Source of the DNA: Dirofilaria immitis | Taxonomy: Eukaryota; Nematoda; Chromadorea; Rhabditida; Onchocercidae | Length of the DNA stretch: 64,000 bases | NCBI GenBank assembly: GCA_024305405.1 | Contig: JAKNDB010000075.1 | Coordinates: forward strand, 744,001 to 808,000 | Direction of reading: 5' to 3' | In this document: positions 32,582 to 45,997 of the stretch, one piece after another | Layout of the letters: every line of letters begins with the position of its first letter | Position numbering within the stretch: the stretch's first letter is position 1 | Translations under genes and position numbers: made by a program | The notes under the pieces: generated by a model | The model's database searches: none | Told to the model about the DNA's origin: nothing | The model's input: only the letters and a program-made list of their open reading frames with translations

Positions 32582-32588
32582 GAAATCT
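32579..32588 (-). promoter_or_regulatory. Probable spliced-leader acceptor and start codon of pry-1
   Basis: On the - strand a long T tract runs into TATAG ending at 32587, followed by five bases and the ATG at 32581. This is the textbook arrangement for a trans-spliced nematode start. The frame is also open back to the acceptor, so an upstream coding exon cannot be ruled out. Confidence 0.5.
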
Positions 32589-33440
32589 ATAAAAAAAAAA
32601 AAATTGTATTATTCTCGTATCATTTTGCGAGAGGAATAGGCATAAAAATTACGAGAATGAGAATGTTCAATAAAATGATTAATTGCTCAAGATAATAAGC
32701 GTAGTTTTATATCGAAATAATCCTATAAAAATATTATTATATAAAACTATAGCTATTTTTCGTTATTATAATAATTAAAAATTAAAACTCATAATTATAA
32801 TTTTAAATTAACTAATCAATATTAGCCGGAAATTAATATCTATTTTAGGCAAAATTATTAAAATTTAGGATGGCAAAAAAAAAAATGTTATCCAAAATTT
32901 CAATGTTCAATTTTAATTGAAAAGAATAAAATTGATAAATTCATATTTAAAATTTAAAAAGTATCCCAATTTAAAAATGACATATGGATGAGATGAAAAA
33001 TTTGAAACAATTACAAAAAACGAAAAATAGCATAATCTAAAAATAATAATATACAAATAAGTATATAACAAAATTTGATCGGATACGGAAATTTTTTTTT
33101 TTAACAAAGCTTCAAGATTCTAATGTTTAGATTTTGGATGAAAGATTCTAATGCAGAATTTTGTTGAAGATTCTGATATCAGCTTATTTAATTTGAGAGG
33201 AAAGGAAAAAAAAAAAAAAAAAAAGGAAGTCGAAATGTAATTGTCATCCAAATTGTAAACATTTTCAAAGTTGGAAGAAACTTTACGGCTCAGTATGCAA
33301 TCGTTTATTTGTTAAATTCTTTCATAAAAAAAAAAAAAAAAATTTCTTTTTTGTTGGCGGGACCGATCAGAGAGCTATTTTGTGAGATGAAGGAGAAACA
33401 TCAAAAGAGAAGCACCGAAACGAGTTCTTCAACAATTGCG
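32589..33440. other. Upstream region of pry-1
   Basis: No coding segment is seen. The part at 33340-33440 is less AT-rich (GGCGGGACCGATCAGAGAG) than the flanks and is a fair place to look for the pry-1 promoter, about 0.8 kb before the start codon. Poly-A tracts occur at 33208-33224 and 33326-33341. Confidence 0.35.
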
Positions 33441-33442
33441 GC

Positions 33443-33487
33443 CCATTCATTCATTCATTCATTCAAAATGAATGAATGAATGAATGG
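33443..33487. repeat. Mirror-paired tetranucleotide repeat (hairpin)
   Basis: Five copies of CATT are followed, after a few bases, by five copies of AATG, its reverse complement. The two halves form a perfect stem of about 20 base pairs with a loop of about four bases. Confidence 0.85.
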
Positions 33488-33812
33488 ATGATTTTCAAGT
33501 CGATCGGTTTTGGTCTATTTGGGGAAGTGAATAGGACGAGATCGGATAAAATTGAAACGAGATGAATAGGATAGAAATGATGGAGATTGATGATTCAATC
33601 AATTTCATTGATTTGGATTGAAAATTTTGATCGATTGATAAAATTTGGATAAATTATCATATTGATAATAATTTATTATATAACTTCTTTTTTTTTATTT
33701 TGATTAAATTATCATAATTAAGCGTATTTAGGAAAACGATAAAAATTTCGCATTTTTTAAAAATAAAAATAAAAAAAAGAAATTAATAAATGTGATAAAA
33801 ATGATGATAGTG

Positions 33813-33818
<6 letters not shown>

Positions 33819-33849
<31 letters not shown>

Positions 33850-34070
33850 AGACAGAAAAGTTCTCCAAATAATATCAAATGTTATTGATGTTGAATCATA
33901 ATTATCATCATTATCGTCATTTATTATCATCATCATTATCATCGTCATTATTATCATCATTATTATCATCATTATTATTATCATTATTACATCATCATTA
34001 TTACTATCATTATCATTATAATTTTCATTATTATTATCATTATCATTATCGTTATCATTAGCATCATTAT
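33819..34070. repeat. (GA)n and (ATC/ATT)n microsatellites
   Basis: A (GA)n run of about 29 bases at 33819-33847 is followed from about 33890 by a long, impure array of ATC and ATT triplets. Both strands are open across the triplets only because of the repeat; no protein is implied. Confidence 0.85.
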
Positions 34071-34077
34071 TCCATTT

Positions 34078-34370
34078 AAAACTTTCTCTCATTTCATTTA
34101 TACATATATATATATATACTTTTTTGCATTTTAAATGAAAACAAAAAAAGAAGAAAATGTAATTTTAAAAACAATCATTATCGCCATCATCATCATTATC
34201 ATCATCATCATTATTATTACCATTATAGTGTATAAATTATCATCATCATCATTATCATTATCATCAATATTTTATTTAAAACTTTCTTTCATTTCTATAT
34301 ATATATATATATATATATGTATTCGCATTTTAAATGAAAAAAACAAAAAAGAGGAAAATGTAATTTTAAA
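34078..34370. repeat. Spaced duplication flanking ATC repeats
   Basis: A block running ACTTTCT..CATTTC, an (AT)n run, CATTTTAAATGAAA and GAAAATGTAATTTTAAAA occurs at about 34078-34169 and again at about 34277-34370, spacing about 198 bases. Between them is another ATC/ATT microsatellite (about 34170-34265). Confidence 0.7.
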
Positions 34371-35510
34371 AAGAAATGAGACAAAAATATTTCCATTACT
34401 AAAAGCAAAAAAAAAGGAAAATTTAATTTCATTCAAATTATATTTTTACTTTTTCCTAAACAAAATTTTTAATCGATTCATTTGAATCGATTAAAAAAGA
34501 ATTGATAAAATTGAAAAATGCATTTTGTGCCTTTTTTTTTTTGAAAATAAAATTTAGTTAATTTTATGAAAGAAAAAATGATAGAACGAAAATATTTTCA
34601 ATTATTCGAAGGCTTTTATCATTTTATTTTAAAAAAAAAAAAAATTGCAAATTTATAAAAGATATTTCACTAATAACCACGCATCATACACCATGAAGAT
34701 AGCCCATTATAAATTATAATCTTAGAAAAAAAAAAAAAAAATTTGCTATGTAAGTAAGGCTTATTATTAAGCTGCTGCAACTTGAAAATTAAATTAACTA
34801 AACAAGTAAGCTAAATTACGATCGAATAAATAGGTTTTACTAAATTGAAGAGAGAGAGGAGAGAGAGAGAGAGAGAGAAAAATAAAGAATATTTGCATAA
34901 ATAAGAATTTATTTCGCAAGTTTGCAAAATTCAATTAAACGATAAAATATTTTTAGAAATTGCTACGATGAAATGATTATTAGCCTTAGGATTATCTTCT
35001 CACCAAAAGACGGAAGCGAAAGAAAAAAGATTTATTATCAATTATTAGCAATAAAAGTAACTAGAAATTAGCCTAGTCATAACCAAAAATTAGCCTAGTC
35101 ATACTTAAATTTTAGTCAGTAAGAAAAGAGCCTAAAGATGCAATGGGATTGTGAGAATATATTTAAAAATGAAATGTTTGTTGTTTTGATCAAGAATTTT
35201 TCAAATTATACAAAGAATTCTCGAGCTAAAAGCCAGAAAAAAAAACATTTTTAATAAGTTAGCTAACATTTTACTACCGTCCAATCTATTGATAATTAAA
35301 TATTCAATTACTAATTAAACAAGTAATTTATATTGAATAGAATATTCGAATTAAAAAAAAATTGATAATTATAAGATTAATTTTCAAAATTTCATTTTTT
35401 TGCCATATCTTCCATGTAATATTTATAATTTAATTGATAATTAAATTACATATTGGAAATGATATATAATAATAGAATGCTAAATGATAATCAAATTTAC
35501 ATAGCTTTTT
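34371..35510. other. Gene-free AT-rich stretch
   Basis: I see poly-A tracts, a (GA)n run at about 34850-34878, and a duplicated AAATTAGCCTAGTCATA near 35066-35104. No open frame with coding character is present. Confidence 0.5.
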
Positions 35511-35534
35511 TTTATCTCAATTTTATGACACTAT

Positions 35535-35975
35535 ATTTGCTTCATTTACCTAAATTCTATCACTTCATTTACCTGAATTCTATCACTTCATTTACCGGAA
35601 TCCTATCATTTCATTTACCTGAATCCTATCACTTCATTTATCTGAATCCTAACACTTTATTCACCTAAATCCTATCATTTCATTTACCTGAATCCTATCA
35701 CTTCATTTATCTGAATCCTAACACTTTATTCACCTGAATCCTATCATTTCATTTACCTGAATCCTATCACTTCATTTACCTGAATCCTATCACTTCATTT
35801 ATCTGAATCCTATCACTTCATTTATCTGAATCCTAACACTTTATTCACCTGAATCCTATCATTTCATTTACCTGAATCCTATCACTTCATTTATCTGAAT
35901 CCTAACACTTCATTTATCTGAATCCTAACACTTTATTTACCTGAATCCTATCACTTCACTCTCCTGAATCCTTAT
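35535..35975. repeat. 23-bp minisatellite
   Basis: About nineteen tandem units with core CACTTCATTTACCTGAAT then CCTAT, period 23. Variants alternate TTTACC, TTTATC and TTCACC and CTATC or CTAAC, so higher-order order is visible (units differing in pairs). The array starts with degenerate units near 35535. Confidence 0.9.
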
Positions 35976-36099
35976 CCATCATAGATATCGTATGACTAAT
36001 AAATAAAGCTTTTATTTCAATAAATATATATACACGCCTATTTATAAGCATAAAATGTAAACTAAAGATATAAGTAAATATACGCAATTAATGGAGAGG

Positions 36100-36250
36100 A
36101 ATGAAGTTACAAAATAAGAAAGAGGGTGAAATAAAGAGAGGAAAAAGAGGTAGAAGAGAGGAAAAGAAGAAGGAAAAGGCGAAGGAAGAAGAGGAGGAAA
36201 AGGGGGTAGAAGGAGGAAGAGGTGGAGGAAAGAAGAAGTACTGTTGTTGT
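36100..36250. repeat. Purine-rich tract
   Basis: About 150 bases with almost only A and G on the + strand (GAGGAAAAG, GAAGGAGGAAGAG). It could adopt triplex-type structure. It precedes a short GC-richer island. Confidence 0.7.
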
Positions 36251-36430
36251 AAGGTTGGAAATTGGTGGTGGCGATGACAACGGTGGCAGCGGTATGCGTC
36301 TTTGATGTCTTAAGGCGGCATTTTGTGGATTATTAGAGGTGCGGTGTAGCGGTTGACATCAAAAGCAAAACTCTTTTCTCGCACTTCAACCTTTCTCTAC
36401 GAAATCGCTCGCTCAATCGAACATATTTTC
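36251..36430. other. GC-richer island
   Basis: This segment (GGTGGTGGCGATGACAACGG, CGGTGTAGCGGTTGACATC) stands out from the AT-rich desert. No intron-exon structure or protein match is apparent on either strand. It may be regulatory sequence or relic coding DNA. Confidence 0.35.
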
Positions 36431-36494
36431 CCAATTTTGATGATCAGTAAACTATTAAACCAAACAATCAGCCAATATTCCATTCATCTACTCT

Positions 36495-36700
36495 TTTTTT
36501 TTTTTTTTCCTCTTTCTTTTATCGTTTTCTTCCTTCCGTTCTTCCGTCTTCTTCCATCATCTTTCCGTCTTCTTCCATCATTTTTCCGTCTTCTTTCATC
36601 CTTCTGTCTTCTACCATCTTTCCGTCTTCTACCATCTTTCCGTCTTCTACCATCTTTCCGTCTTCTTCTATCTTTCCGTCTTTCCGTTCTTCTTTCCTTC
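36495..36700. repeat. Pyrimidine minisatellite, 18-21 bp unit
   Basis: Repeats of TTTCCGTCTTCTACCATC and close variants (CTTCCATCA) run across 36530-36690 after a T tract. The apparent basic protein on the opposite strand is only the translation of the repeat. Confidence 0.85.
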
Positions 36701-36904
36701 AAGCTGTTAATTGGCTAACTAAAACTATTATCAGACAATAGCGACAGCAACAGCAGCGACAGCAGCAATTTAGTTTTATACGAACTTAAGCATATTATTC
36801 ATTTTGTCGGCGGTTTTTTTCCTCTCTCTTTTTCATGTCACCAATATACAATATGTCGTATTGCTAATCGCCTTTTTTTTTTTTTCCTCAATTTTCCATC
36901 TCGA

Positions 36905-37870
36905 AAATGCTCACCTATAAATCGTCATCATCATTATCATCATCATTATTATCATTATCATCAATGGATCAATTTTTGCTTCCTTTATCCATTTGTCGTA
37001 TCCAAAAAAAAAAAAATGTAATTTTTATCGATGAAATTTCTCGTCTTTTCTTTTGTCGCTCTTCTTCTTGCTTCTACTATTTTTCAATTTTTGATATTTA
37101 TTGCTTCATCCATTTGTATTAATTAATAATTAAGTATTATCATTTTTATATAACTTTCATCGTTATATCCATCTAATTCGATGCAGAAAAAAAACGTGGA
37201 TAAAATTAAATGTTGCGGAAAATATCAAATCAAATATCACTGAATAGCACGAATTCCTTATATTCAATGAGCAATTATCAACTGATAATCAATTGACCAT
37301 TATTAATGTGATCATTTCGTAAAAGGTCATACAGATATAAAATGAATGTATCATAATATCATTGATCATACATTTCTTTGACTATAACTTCTTATGATAT
37401 GATGATATAAATTTAAAAGTGATAGGCAAAGAATGGGAATATATATTTAAAAAAAAAAAAAAAAAAAGAAAAAGATTTTAAAACTATTATTGATAAAAAA
37501 AAGATATAATGAAAAAATTGGAATAAATATATTATTATCAGTGATAATAAATGATAAAAAAATTATATATATATATGAAAAAATTTGAAATAAAATTTTA
37601 TAAATAAATAAATTGAAAAAGATTTAAAGGAAAAAAGAGGAGAAAAAATAGTAAAATAAATAAAGAGATATATAGAGTGAAATGAAAAAATGATAAAGTG
37701 ATTAGAAAAAAGAGATGTAATTTAATTAAATTAAAATAGGAAGAGAAAAAAATTAAATTCTTCTACCAAAAAAAAAAAAAAACACTGCAAGAAAATATCA
37801 ACGGAATAGGTAAGTAAAATGAGAAAATATTTAAAGGGACAGGTAAAAGTTAGGAAAATTGTCATCTTAT
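36905..37870. other. AT-rich stretch with small microsatellites
   Basis: There is a short TCA microsatellite at about 36920-36962 and several poly-A tracts (37007-37018, 37449-37467, 37767-37781). Nothing coding is seen. Confidence 0.5.
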
Positions 37871-37876
37871 GCATTC

Positions 37877-38875
37877 TAGCTAAACCGTTTCTCCTACCTA
37901 TTTTTGTATTACAGAATTTCTAAATAGATTAATAGATATTTTTTTGTCGAGATTTTTCTCAAGAAATCACGAATGATATTGTATTATCTGATAAAATAAA
38001 GAAAGTACATATCTCTGACATTTGCTCCTACCTATTTTTATATTACAGAATTTCTAAATAGCTAAATGGATTGATAGATATCTTTTGTCGAGATTTTTCT
38101 CAAGAAATCACGAATGATATTGTATTATCTGATAAAATAAAGAAAGTACATATCTCTGACATTTGCTCCTACCTATTTTTATATTACAGAATTTCTAAAT
38201 AGCTAAATGGATTGATAGATATCTTTTGTCGAGATTTTTCTCAAGAAATCACGAATGATATTGTATTAGCTGATAAAATAAAGAAAGTACATATCTCTGA
38301 CATTTGCTCCTACCTATTTTTATATTACAGAATTTCTAAATAGCTAAATGGATTGATAGATATCTTTTGTCGAGATTTTCTCAAGAAATCACGAATGATG
38401 TTATATTAGCTGATAAAATAAAGAAAGTACATATCTCTAACATTTGCTAAAACATTTCTCCTACCTGTTTTATTACAGAATTTCTAGATAGCTAAATGGA
38501 TTGATAGATATCGTTTGTCGAGATTTTTCTCAAGAAATCATAAATGATATTATATTAGCTGATAAAATAAAGAAAGTACATATCTCTGACATTTGCTCCT
38601 ACCTATTTTTATATTACAGAATTTCTAGATAGCTAAATGGATTGATAGATATCGTTTGTCGAGATTTTTCTCAAGAAATCATAAATGATATTATATTAGC
38701 TGATAAAATAAAGAAAGTACATATCTCTGACATTTGCTCCTACCTATTTTTATATTACAGAATTTCTAGATAGCTAAATGGATTGATAGATATCGTTTGT
38801 CGAGATTTTTCTCAAGAAATCATAAATGATATTATATTAGCTGATAAAATAAAGAAAGTATATATCTCTAACATT
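37877..38875. repeat. 138-bp satellite-like array, about seven units
   Basis: Units of about 138 bases carry, in order, CTCCTACCTATTTTTATATT, ACAGAATTTCTAAATAGCTA, GTCGAGATTTTTCTCAAGAA, ATCACGAATGATATTGTATT and AAATAAAGAAAGTACATATC. Copies 2-4 are nearly identical; copies 5-7 share their own variants (CTAGATAGC, ATCATAAATG). Each unit contains TTTTTATATTACAG, which resembles a splice acceptor. Confidence 0.92.
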
Positions 38876-39044
38876 GATTATTATTATCTTCTTCTTCTTC
38901 GTCTTCCCATCCTTTTCCTTAAAATTATTATAATGAAAGATAATACAAGGATCGATAGAATCGAAATCTCTGCAAATGAAGCCAATTGGACTAGGCTAAC
39001 AACGATGGTAATGGTGACACTTTCAAGGCTCATTTCTTTTCCTC

Positions 39045-39200
39045 ATCCTCTCTCTCTCTCTCTCTCTCTCTTTCTTCTACATATTTGTTAAACCACAAAA
39101 TGTTCCAAGCAAACGATCGATCTTTGAGCTGTCAAATAAAAGGACGAAATTCATCGCAAACTACCGTTACTCTCTCTCTTCTCTCTCTCTCTCTCTCTTA
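39045..39200. repeat. (CT)n microsatellites
   Basis: Two CT runs lie at about 39050-39072 and 39171-39199, separated by about 100 bases of unique DNA that includes a few GC-richer words. No gene is apparent. Confidence 0.8.
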
Positions 39201-39689
39201 AACAGCAAAACGATTGGCAAAAGGGAAGAAATATCGTCAAGTTGACAAGTTGACCAGATAAAATGTCATGCTATCTACAAGGGGTTAATGTCCTCAATAC
39301 TAGACAATGATTTCTAAGAATATCGAATAGGCCAATAGAAATAAATTATATCCATTGCAAGTTAGGCCAATAATGAAATAGTTTGGAATGAAAATTAATA
39401 AATGAAAAAGTTATATTTTTAATTTCATTTTAAATTTATTTGCAATTTATGTTAAAAAGAAATCTCGAGGATTAAATTTGAAAAAAAAAAGTATCCATTT
39501 TCTTTTATTTTTGTAAGATAGCCAAAATGATTGTTAACTAAACTGATAACAGCTGATAGTTAAAATGATTGTTAGCTAAACTGATAACAGCTCCATCTAA
39601 TAATCCATCTATTCTGCGTAATTTTTTTTTTTTTTTTGATAGAACAAAAACTTTTTCTAATTTAATATTGATATATGAAAGGATGCGTA

Positions 39690-40450
<761 letters not shown>

Positions 40451-40636
40451 TCAATGTGAATTATAATTGAGAAAGAATTTTTTTTCCTAATTTATATCAA
40501 TCAATAATCAAATTTTGCCATTATTATTTAACACATTTTAGTAAGGAATGAGGAAACGAAAAAAAAAAACGAAGAAAAAAGAAGGCAAAGATTAATTGTC
40601 AAAAATATTTCAACGATTACTTCACTTCAATTTTTG

Positions 40637-40750
40637 TCATTTTTCATTTGTTCCGTTGCGGAAAGAAAAGAAGCGGCGGCAAAATGATCAAAATCATTTT
40701 TCATTTGTTCCGTTGCGGAAAGAAAAGAAGCGGCGGCAAAATGATCAAAA
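40637..40750. repeat. Exact 57-bp tandem duplication, GC-rich
   Basis: Two copies (40637-40693 and 40694-40750) of a 57-base unit that includes TTCCGTTGCGGAA, itself a perfect small inverted repeat, and AAGCGGCGGCAAAATGATCA. The period equals 19 codons and the - strand is open through both copies. It is far richer in G and C than its surroundings. Confidence 0.9.
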
Positions 40751-41084
40751 AGATTGTTCGATATGATGTCACCGTATCGTATAATATTTACAAAGTAAAC
40801 TAAAAAGTTAGTAGTTACTATGCAATATCTTCTCATTCAATTGCTTTTTTTTCATTTTCTTTTTCGGATTATGTACATTTCATAAAAAAAAAAAAAAGAA
40901 GAAAATGATAATTTCATTTTTTTTTTTTTTTTTTAATGAAATCATACACAAATAGAAAGATGTAATTTTTCACTCTTTTTTTTTTATTTTATTTCAAATT
41001 TATCTATCCTATTTCTATCCATCGATATCAATTAAATTATCATTTCATATATTGATCGATAGAAAAAAATTCAGCAATCATCCG

Positions 41085-41520
41085 ATCGTTACTTTATCTA
41101 TCTTATTTATTACCTACCTATCAGTTACTATCATTTTATATTGATAGGCAGAAAAAATTCACTAATCATCTTATGATCATTGCTTTATCTATCCTATTTA
41201 CTACCTATCTATCAATTAAATTATCACTCCATATCGATTGATAGAAAAAATTCGCCAATCATCCGATCATTGCTTTATCTATCTTATTTACTACCTACCT
41301 ATCAGTTACTATCATTTCATATCGGTAGGCAGAAAAAATTCACTAATCATCTTATAATCATTGCTTTATCTATCCTATTTACTTCATATCGATCGATAGA
41401 AAAAAACTAATCATTTTATGATCATTGCTTTATCTATCCTATTTACTACCTATCTATCAATTAAATTATCATTTCATATCGATTGATAGGAAAAAATTCA
41501 CCAATCATCTGATCATTGCT
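41085..41520. repeat. About 90-bp tandem array
   Basis: Five imperfect units contain CTTTATCTATCCTATTTACT, ACCTATCTATCAATTAAATT, a CATATCGATTGATAG block and AAAAATTCACCAATCATC. One unit is shortened near 41380-41420. Confidence 0.85.
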
Positions 41521-43045
41521 ATACGAAAAAAAGCTGATAAAATAAATTTATTTTTGTTAAAAAATAAAAAATATTTTTCAAATTTATTTCATTTTGAAAT
41601 TATTTATTTTATTTGATGTGAAATTTAAAAAAAAAAAAGCAACCCTTTCGATGATTAGCAAAAGTTATAAAATTTTATAAATTTTGCTATAATTTAAAAC
41701 TTTTCATCATAGGCAGAAAAAAAAGTTCTTGCCGATCAATTGAGCTTAATGTATAAATTAAAAAAAAAAAAAAAAGGAATTAACTTTTTTATCAAATTAA
41801 GATAGATTTAGAAATTAGCAAAATTTTTAAAAATATTTGTTATCAGCGAATATTTAAGACTATTGATTAACAGATGATAAATAAACAATCATATCGATTA
41901 GATAGATGGCTTTATATTTCATTTTATATTTTCGCATTTCAAATGTGCTATCATTTCTTTATCTTTTATGTTCGCCGTAAAAAAAATGAAATAATGCATA
42001 TTAATTTTAAATTAAATTCAATACTTAATTAATCAAATGTTATCTTTAAATTATCAGAATAACAAAAAAAAATATAATATAACAACTGAAGAATTCGTCT
42101 ATTCACGTTTTTCGTGTATAATCAAACATATGAATATTTCTAACGTAATTGACGTATTCAAATTTGATTGATAAATTAATCACGTTAAATTTATTTATTT
42201 AATTGGTCTATTGATAATATTGTAAGTGCATGGCGCAAATATACGCCATATATCTTTTCCGCTTTCAAATCAGAATGTATTGCCATCATTCAAACTAATT
42301 GTTCTTCCAATCATTTTCAACTTTTTTTTTTTTTTTTTTTGTTCCGTCGATATGCGCTATTTTCTCTTCTTAAAATTTCAAATAAAAGGTCAATATGGGG
42401 TCATATTTTGCAAAATGCTGCACAAACATACTTTGCTTTAATTTTTAGTATTTCAAAAAGTCAACAAAATTAAATTGAGCATTGTTATGTAGAAAAGAAT
42501 ATTTTAACAGAAAGAATTGATTAAAAATAATCGAACAAAAGCTAATAAATGATAATTAACGAAAGATAGTAAAATCAACCTGATCAAAGATTAATCGATT
42601 ATTTTTACAACTTTATATGTTGAAGAAAAAAAAAAAAAAACAAGAAATGATGGAAATAAGATGGAAGGCTTGATGATGAAGTAAATATATCAATCTTTTT
42701 AGTCTCTTTTTTTTTTTTTTTTCATCTTCTTGCCTATCGAAGATTTTGTTGCGAGAAAATTTAAAAAAAAAAAAAAAAGCCTAGCTAAGGTTGATTTAAT
42801 CTTTTATTCTCACTTTTTTTTTCCCAAATATACAATTGGCCCATTTTATTGCAATAATAGAAGGGAATGAAGAGAGAGAGAGAGAGAGCCAAGAAGAGAA
42901 GTGAAAAAGAAAGAAAGAGAAAATGAAATGGATGTAAAAAGCTAAAAAGCTTTATAAAGCTTGAACAATTTTAGTGAGAAAGCTCAAAAATGCAATGCTA
43001 AATCCAATTTATCTTTCAAAATTTTGCCTCTGAGGTATCTAGCAA
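41521..43045. other. Gene-free stretch
   Basis: Poly-A and poly-T tracts (41761-41775, 42325-42340, 42706-42722) and a short GA run at about 42873-42888 are present. No coding structure is seen. Confidence 0.5.
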
Positions 43046-43059
43046 AACAATCTTATACA

Positions 43060-43192
43060 TATATCATCATCAATATCATCATCATCATTATCATCATTAT
43101 CATCATCATCATATCTATCTACGATCATCATTATCATTATCATTATCATCATCATTATCATAGTCATCATCATTCATATATATATATATATG
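43060..43192. repeat. (ATC/ATT)n microsatellite followed by (AT)n
   Basis: Impure TCA/TTA triplets at 43060-43170 run into an AT dinucleotide tract at 43175-43192. It is similar in make-up to the arrays near 33.9 and 34.2 kb. Confidence 0.8.
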
Positions 43193-45870
43193 ATGAAAGG
43201 AAATTATTGCTTATGCAATGATTGTTTTATGCCTGTTTTGATGTATTCAAGCATTGATTTACATTTTGGCCAAGTATTTAGCTTTTTAGCCAAGTATTAT
43301 TAAGCAGTAATAATGGTTAGTCCATTTAGCACACTACTATCATTTTTAACTATAAATCGATTACGACACAATGATAATGATAATGACGATCTACTACCAC
43401 ATACTATTAGCCAACTGTAAACATCCATTTAATTTTTCCACCAAAATTTATTCATTCAATATTTCAATTTGTATAATAAAATTAATAATTAAATGAAATT
43501 AAAAAAATTAAATTTTCAATTCCAATTAATTTAAATTTATCAAATGATAACGAGAGATAAATTCATTTTTTTTTGTTCAACAATAATTTTCATATATCTA
43601 ATAGTATAATAATGGAAATATAAAATTGGAAATTAATATAAATTGAAATGAATTCATTTTACAAATTTGAATAATTCGATCAATTGATAACAGAAATTTG
43701 TTTCATAAAATAAAATAATATCTAACATTGTTAAAAGTTATGATCAAATTAAAAGTGATGCAAATAAATTTAGGTATATAAAAAAAAAACTTAAGTTACG
43801 TTGATATATTGATATCGAATTGATGGATATATTAGGTCAAAACTTTTACGATGAGTAAGGTTGAATTTATGCAACATTTATAAACTTGATGACTAGAACT
43901 TGATGATGACTAAACTTAATGATTGACTAGAAAGAATGTAAATTTCACAAAAGTTGAAATATTCGAGAGAGAGAGAGAGAGAGAGAGTGAGAGAAAAAAA
44001 AGAGAAAATCCATTTCAATGATAAAAAGATTATGGAAAGATAAAAGAAAAATTAATTTTGAATTCCACTGATAAAAAAAAAGAAACTTAAACGATTAAAT
44101 AAAGTCAAACAAACAAATAATTAAAGAAAACTTTGAATCAATTAATGAAAAAAAAAAGGTATCTGAAGCAATTCATTTTATAAATTGCTGAAATCTTTCA
44201 GAATTAGAAGCAAAGGAGGATTCGGAAAAAAAAATGATGCGATAGAAGATAACTATTGATAAATCAATCAGATTTTGATTTGATTTACCTAGAATTACCT
44301 GAATGACTTGATTCACCTAAAATTACCTAAATTAATCCGTTATTAAAATAAAAATAATATTGATAAAAATTTCTTAATCTTTTAAAACACAAATGAATTA
44401 TACAAATTAAAATTCATAAATATCAGTCTCGCAATTGTTACTTAAAAATTCGCCAATTAATAAATTATTCTCGAGCTATTACAATTTGCTGATGCATTCA
44501 TACAAAATGATACTTACGTATTAGCATACTTGGCTTGACGTACGTAAATTTTAAATTATATAATTCAAGCTCTAGTGGAAAAGATAGCAATATATTGGTA
44601 TAACGATTATTAATATCAATATAATTTTAACGAAGTACATTATTTCATCTAAAGATTTATTCAAAATCATGATTTGCTCTAATGGAAAAGATAGATATAT
44701 ATTAGTATACATTGATATATAGCGAATAGTGATATCAATAATGAAATATATTTATCATATCTGAAGATTATTCAAAATTTGTCGTTTTTTTTCTTTCTTT
44801 TTTCTTTAGAGATATTTAAAATTTACATATGAGTGATAATCTAGGAATAGTTTGTAAAACTAATAAAAGAAGATGAACGGTAATCTTTTGCGGATTTATT
44901 CATCACACAATAGTATTGCATCCGACAAAGACAATCTGATAAATGATCATCGGCGGTATACATCAAAGCGGATCGGATAAAAGTAAGAAGAAAGGATTGT
45001 AATTAACGAAGAGTGTTCCGCTATCAACTTGCTAATTTGCGGCAAATTCTTTCATCTATAGATTAGCTTTTAACATGTACGTATGCATAATCTAAATCAG
45101 TCAAATAATTGAAATAATGCAGAGACCGTAAATTGAAAATACAATGTTCGATTTGATCCATCTGTTTTCCCATATGATTGAATCATATTGTATCAGGATC
45201 ATTAAAATAGGATATGATAATGATGATGATAATGGTGATATCTTCTTGTTTCAAAAAAAAAGAAGAAAAAAAATTATCAACTTTTATTTGTCGTTTTAAA
45301 CTAAAACTAGCTTAAAGTATGTTATGTATTCTGTAAAGAAATGTAAAATTAATTTAAGCTTAATTAAACCAAATTAACATATTGTAATGAAATATTAAAT
45401 ATTATTAAATGTTGTAAAAAAAGCAAAATTCTCGAAAAAAAAATCATTCTCGCCGAATTTTGCCTTTTAACATTAATATTTAAAGCAAGCAGAATGTCTT
45501 GTCGATCTGAAGTTTGAAATTTAAACAGTAAAACTTCAAGTAACACACCTGTTACATTCGGATTTTACCTTTTCTTTTCTAAAAATACAGTACTTTGTCG
45601 ATTGCTATTTTTCCATTTCAGAGTTCAACTGGGGTGATAAAATTTTGAATTCAAATAGAGTGGAAAACAATGATAAGCGTAAATGAGATTTTATCATTTT
45701 CAATTGTAATATGTTTAAAAGAAAATCAAGCAAAAATTTATGTCACAGGCAAGAAGATGAAAAAGATATAAAATCAATGATATATTTTTAATGATAAGAA
45801 CACAAGAAAAAACTAAAGAATATTCCGAAAGAGGAAAAAATAATGAACTACTAATTTATCAACTTCGATA
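43193..45870. other. Gene-free stretch with minor repeats
   Basis: A (GA)n run lies at about 43964-43987 and a diverged pair of about 100-base copies (both with GGAAAAGATAG and TATATTAGTAT-like words) lies at 44570-44760. A less AT-rich pocket at 44930-45060 has no open frame of note. No gene is supported. Confidence 0.45.
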
Positions 45871-45878
45871 TTTCAATA

Positions 45879-45997
45879 CTTAGCATCATCAATGTAATAT
45901 AATCTTTGTTTTAGTATCATCAGCGTAATATAATCTTTGTTTTAGCATCATCAACGTAACATAATCTTTGTTTTAGCATCATCAGTGTAACATAATC
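45879..45997. repeat. 33-bp tandem repeat beside the calpain 3' end
   Basis: Four units of about 33 bases share TTAGCATCATCA, TAACATAATC and TTTGTTT. The array ends about 250 bases downstream of the calpain stop codon. Confidence 0.85.

Noticed and set aside
33757..34485. Several long Asp/Asn-rich or Ser/Leu-rich frames
   Set aside because: They follow the ATC/ATT and GA microsatellites on both strands.
36353..36718. 121-codon + strand frame and the basic - strand frame at 36484-36702
   Set aside because: Both arise from the pyrimidine minisatellite; stops are absent because of the repeat.
38783..39091. 102-codon + strand frame
   Set aside because: It starts inside the 138-bp array and ends in a CT microsatellite; no exon signals.
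42585..42592. GATCAAAG word, a TCF-type site, far upstream of pry-1
   Set aside because: A single 8-base match 10 kb away in AT-rich DNA has no evidential value.
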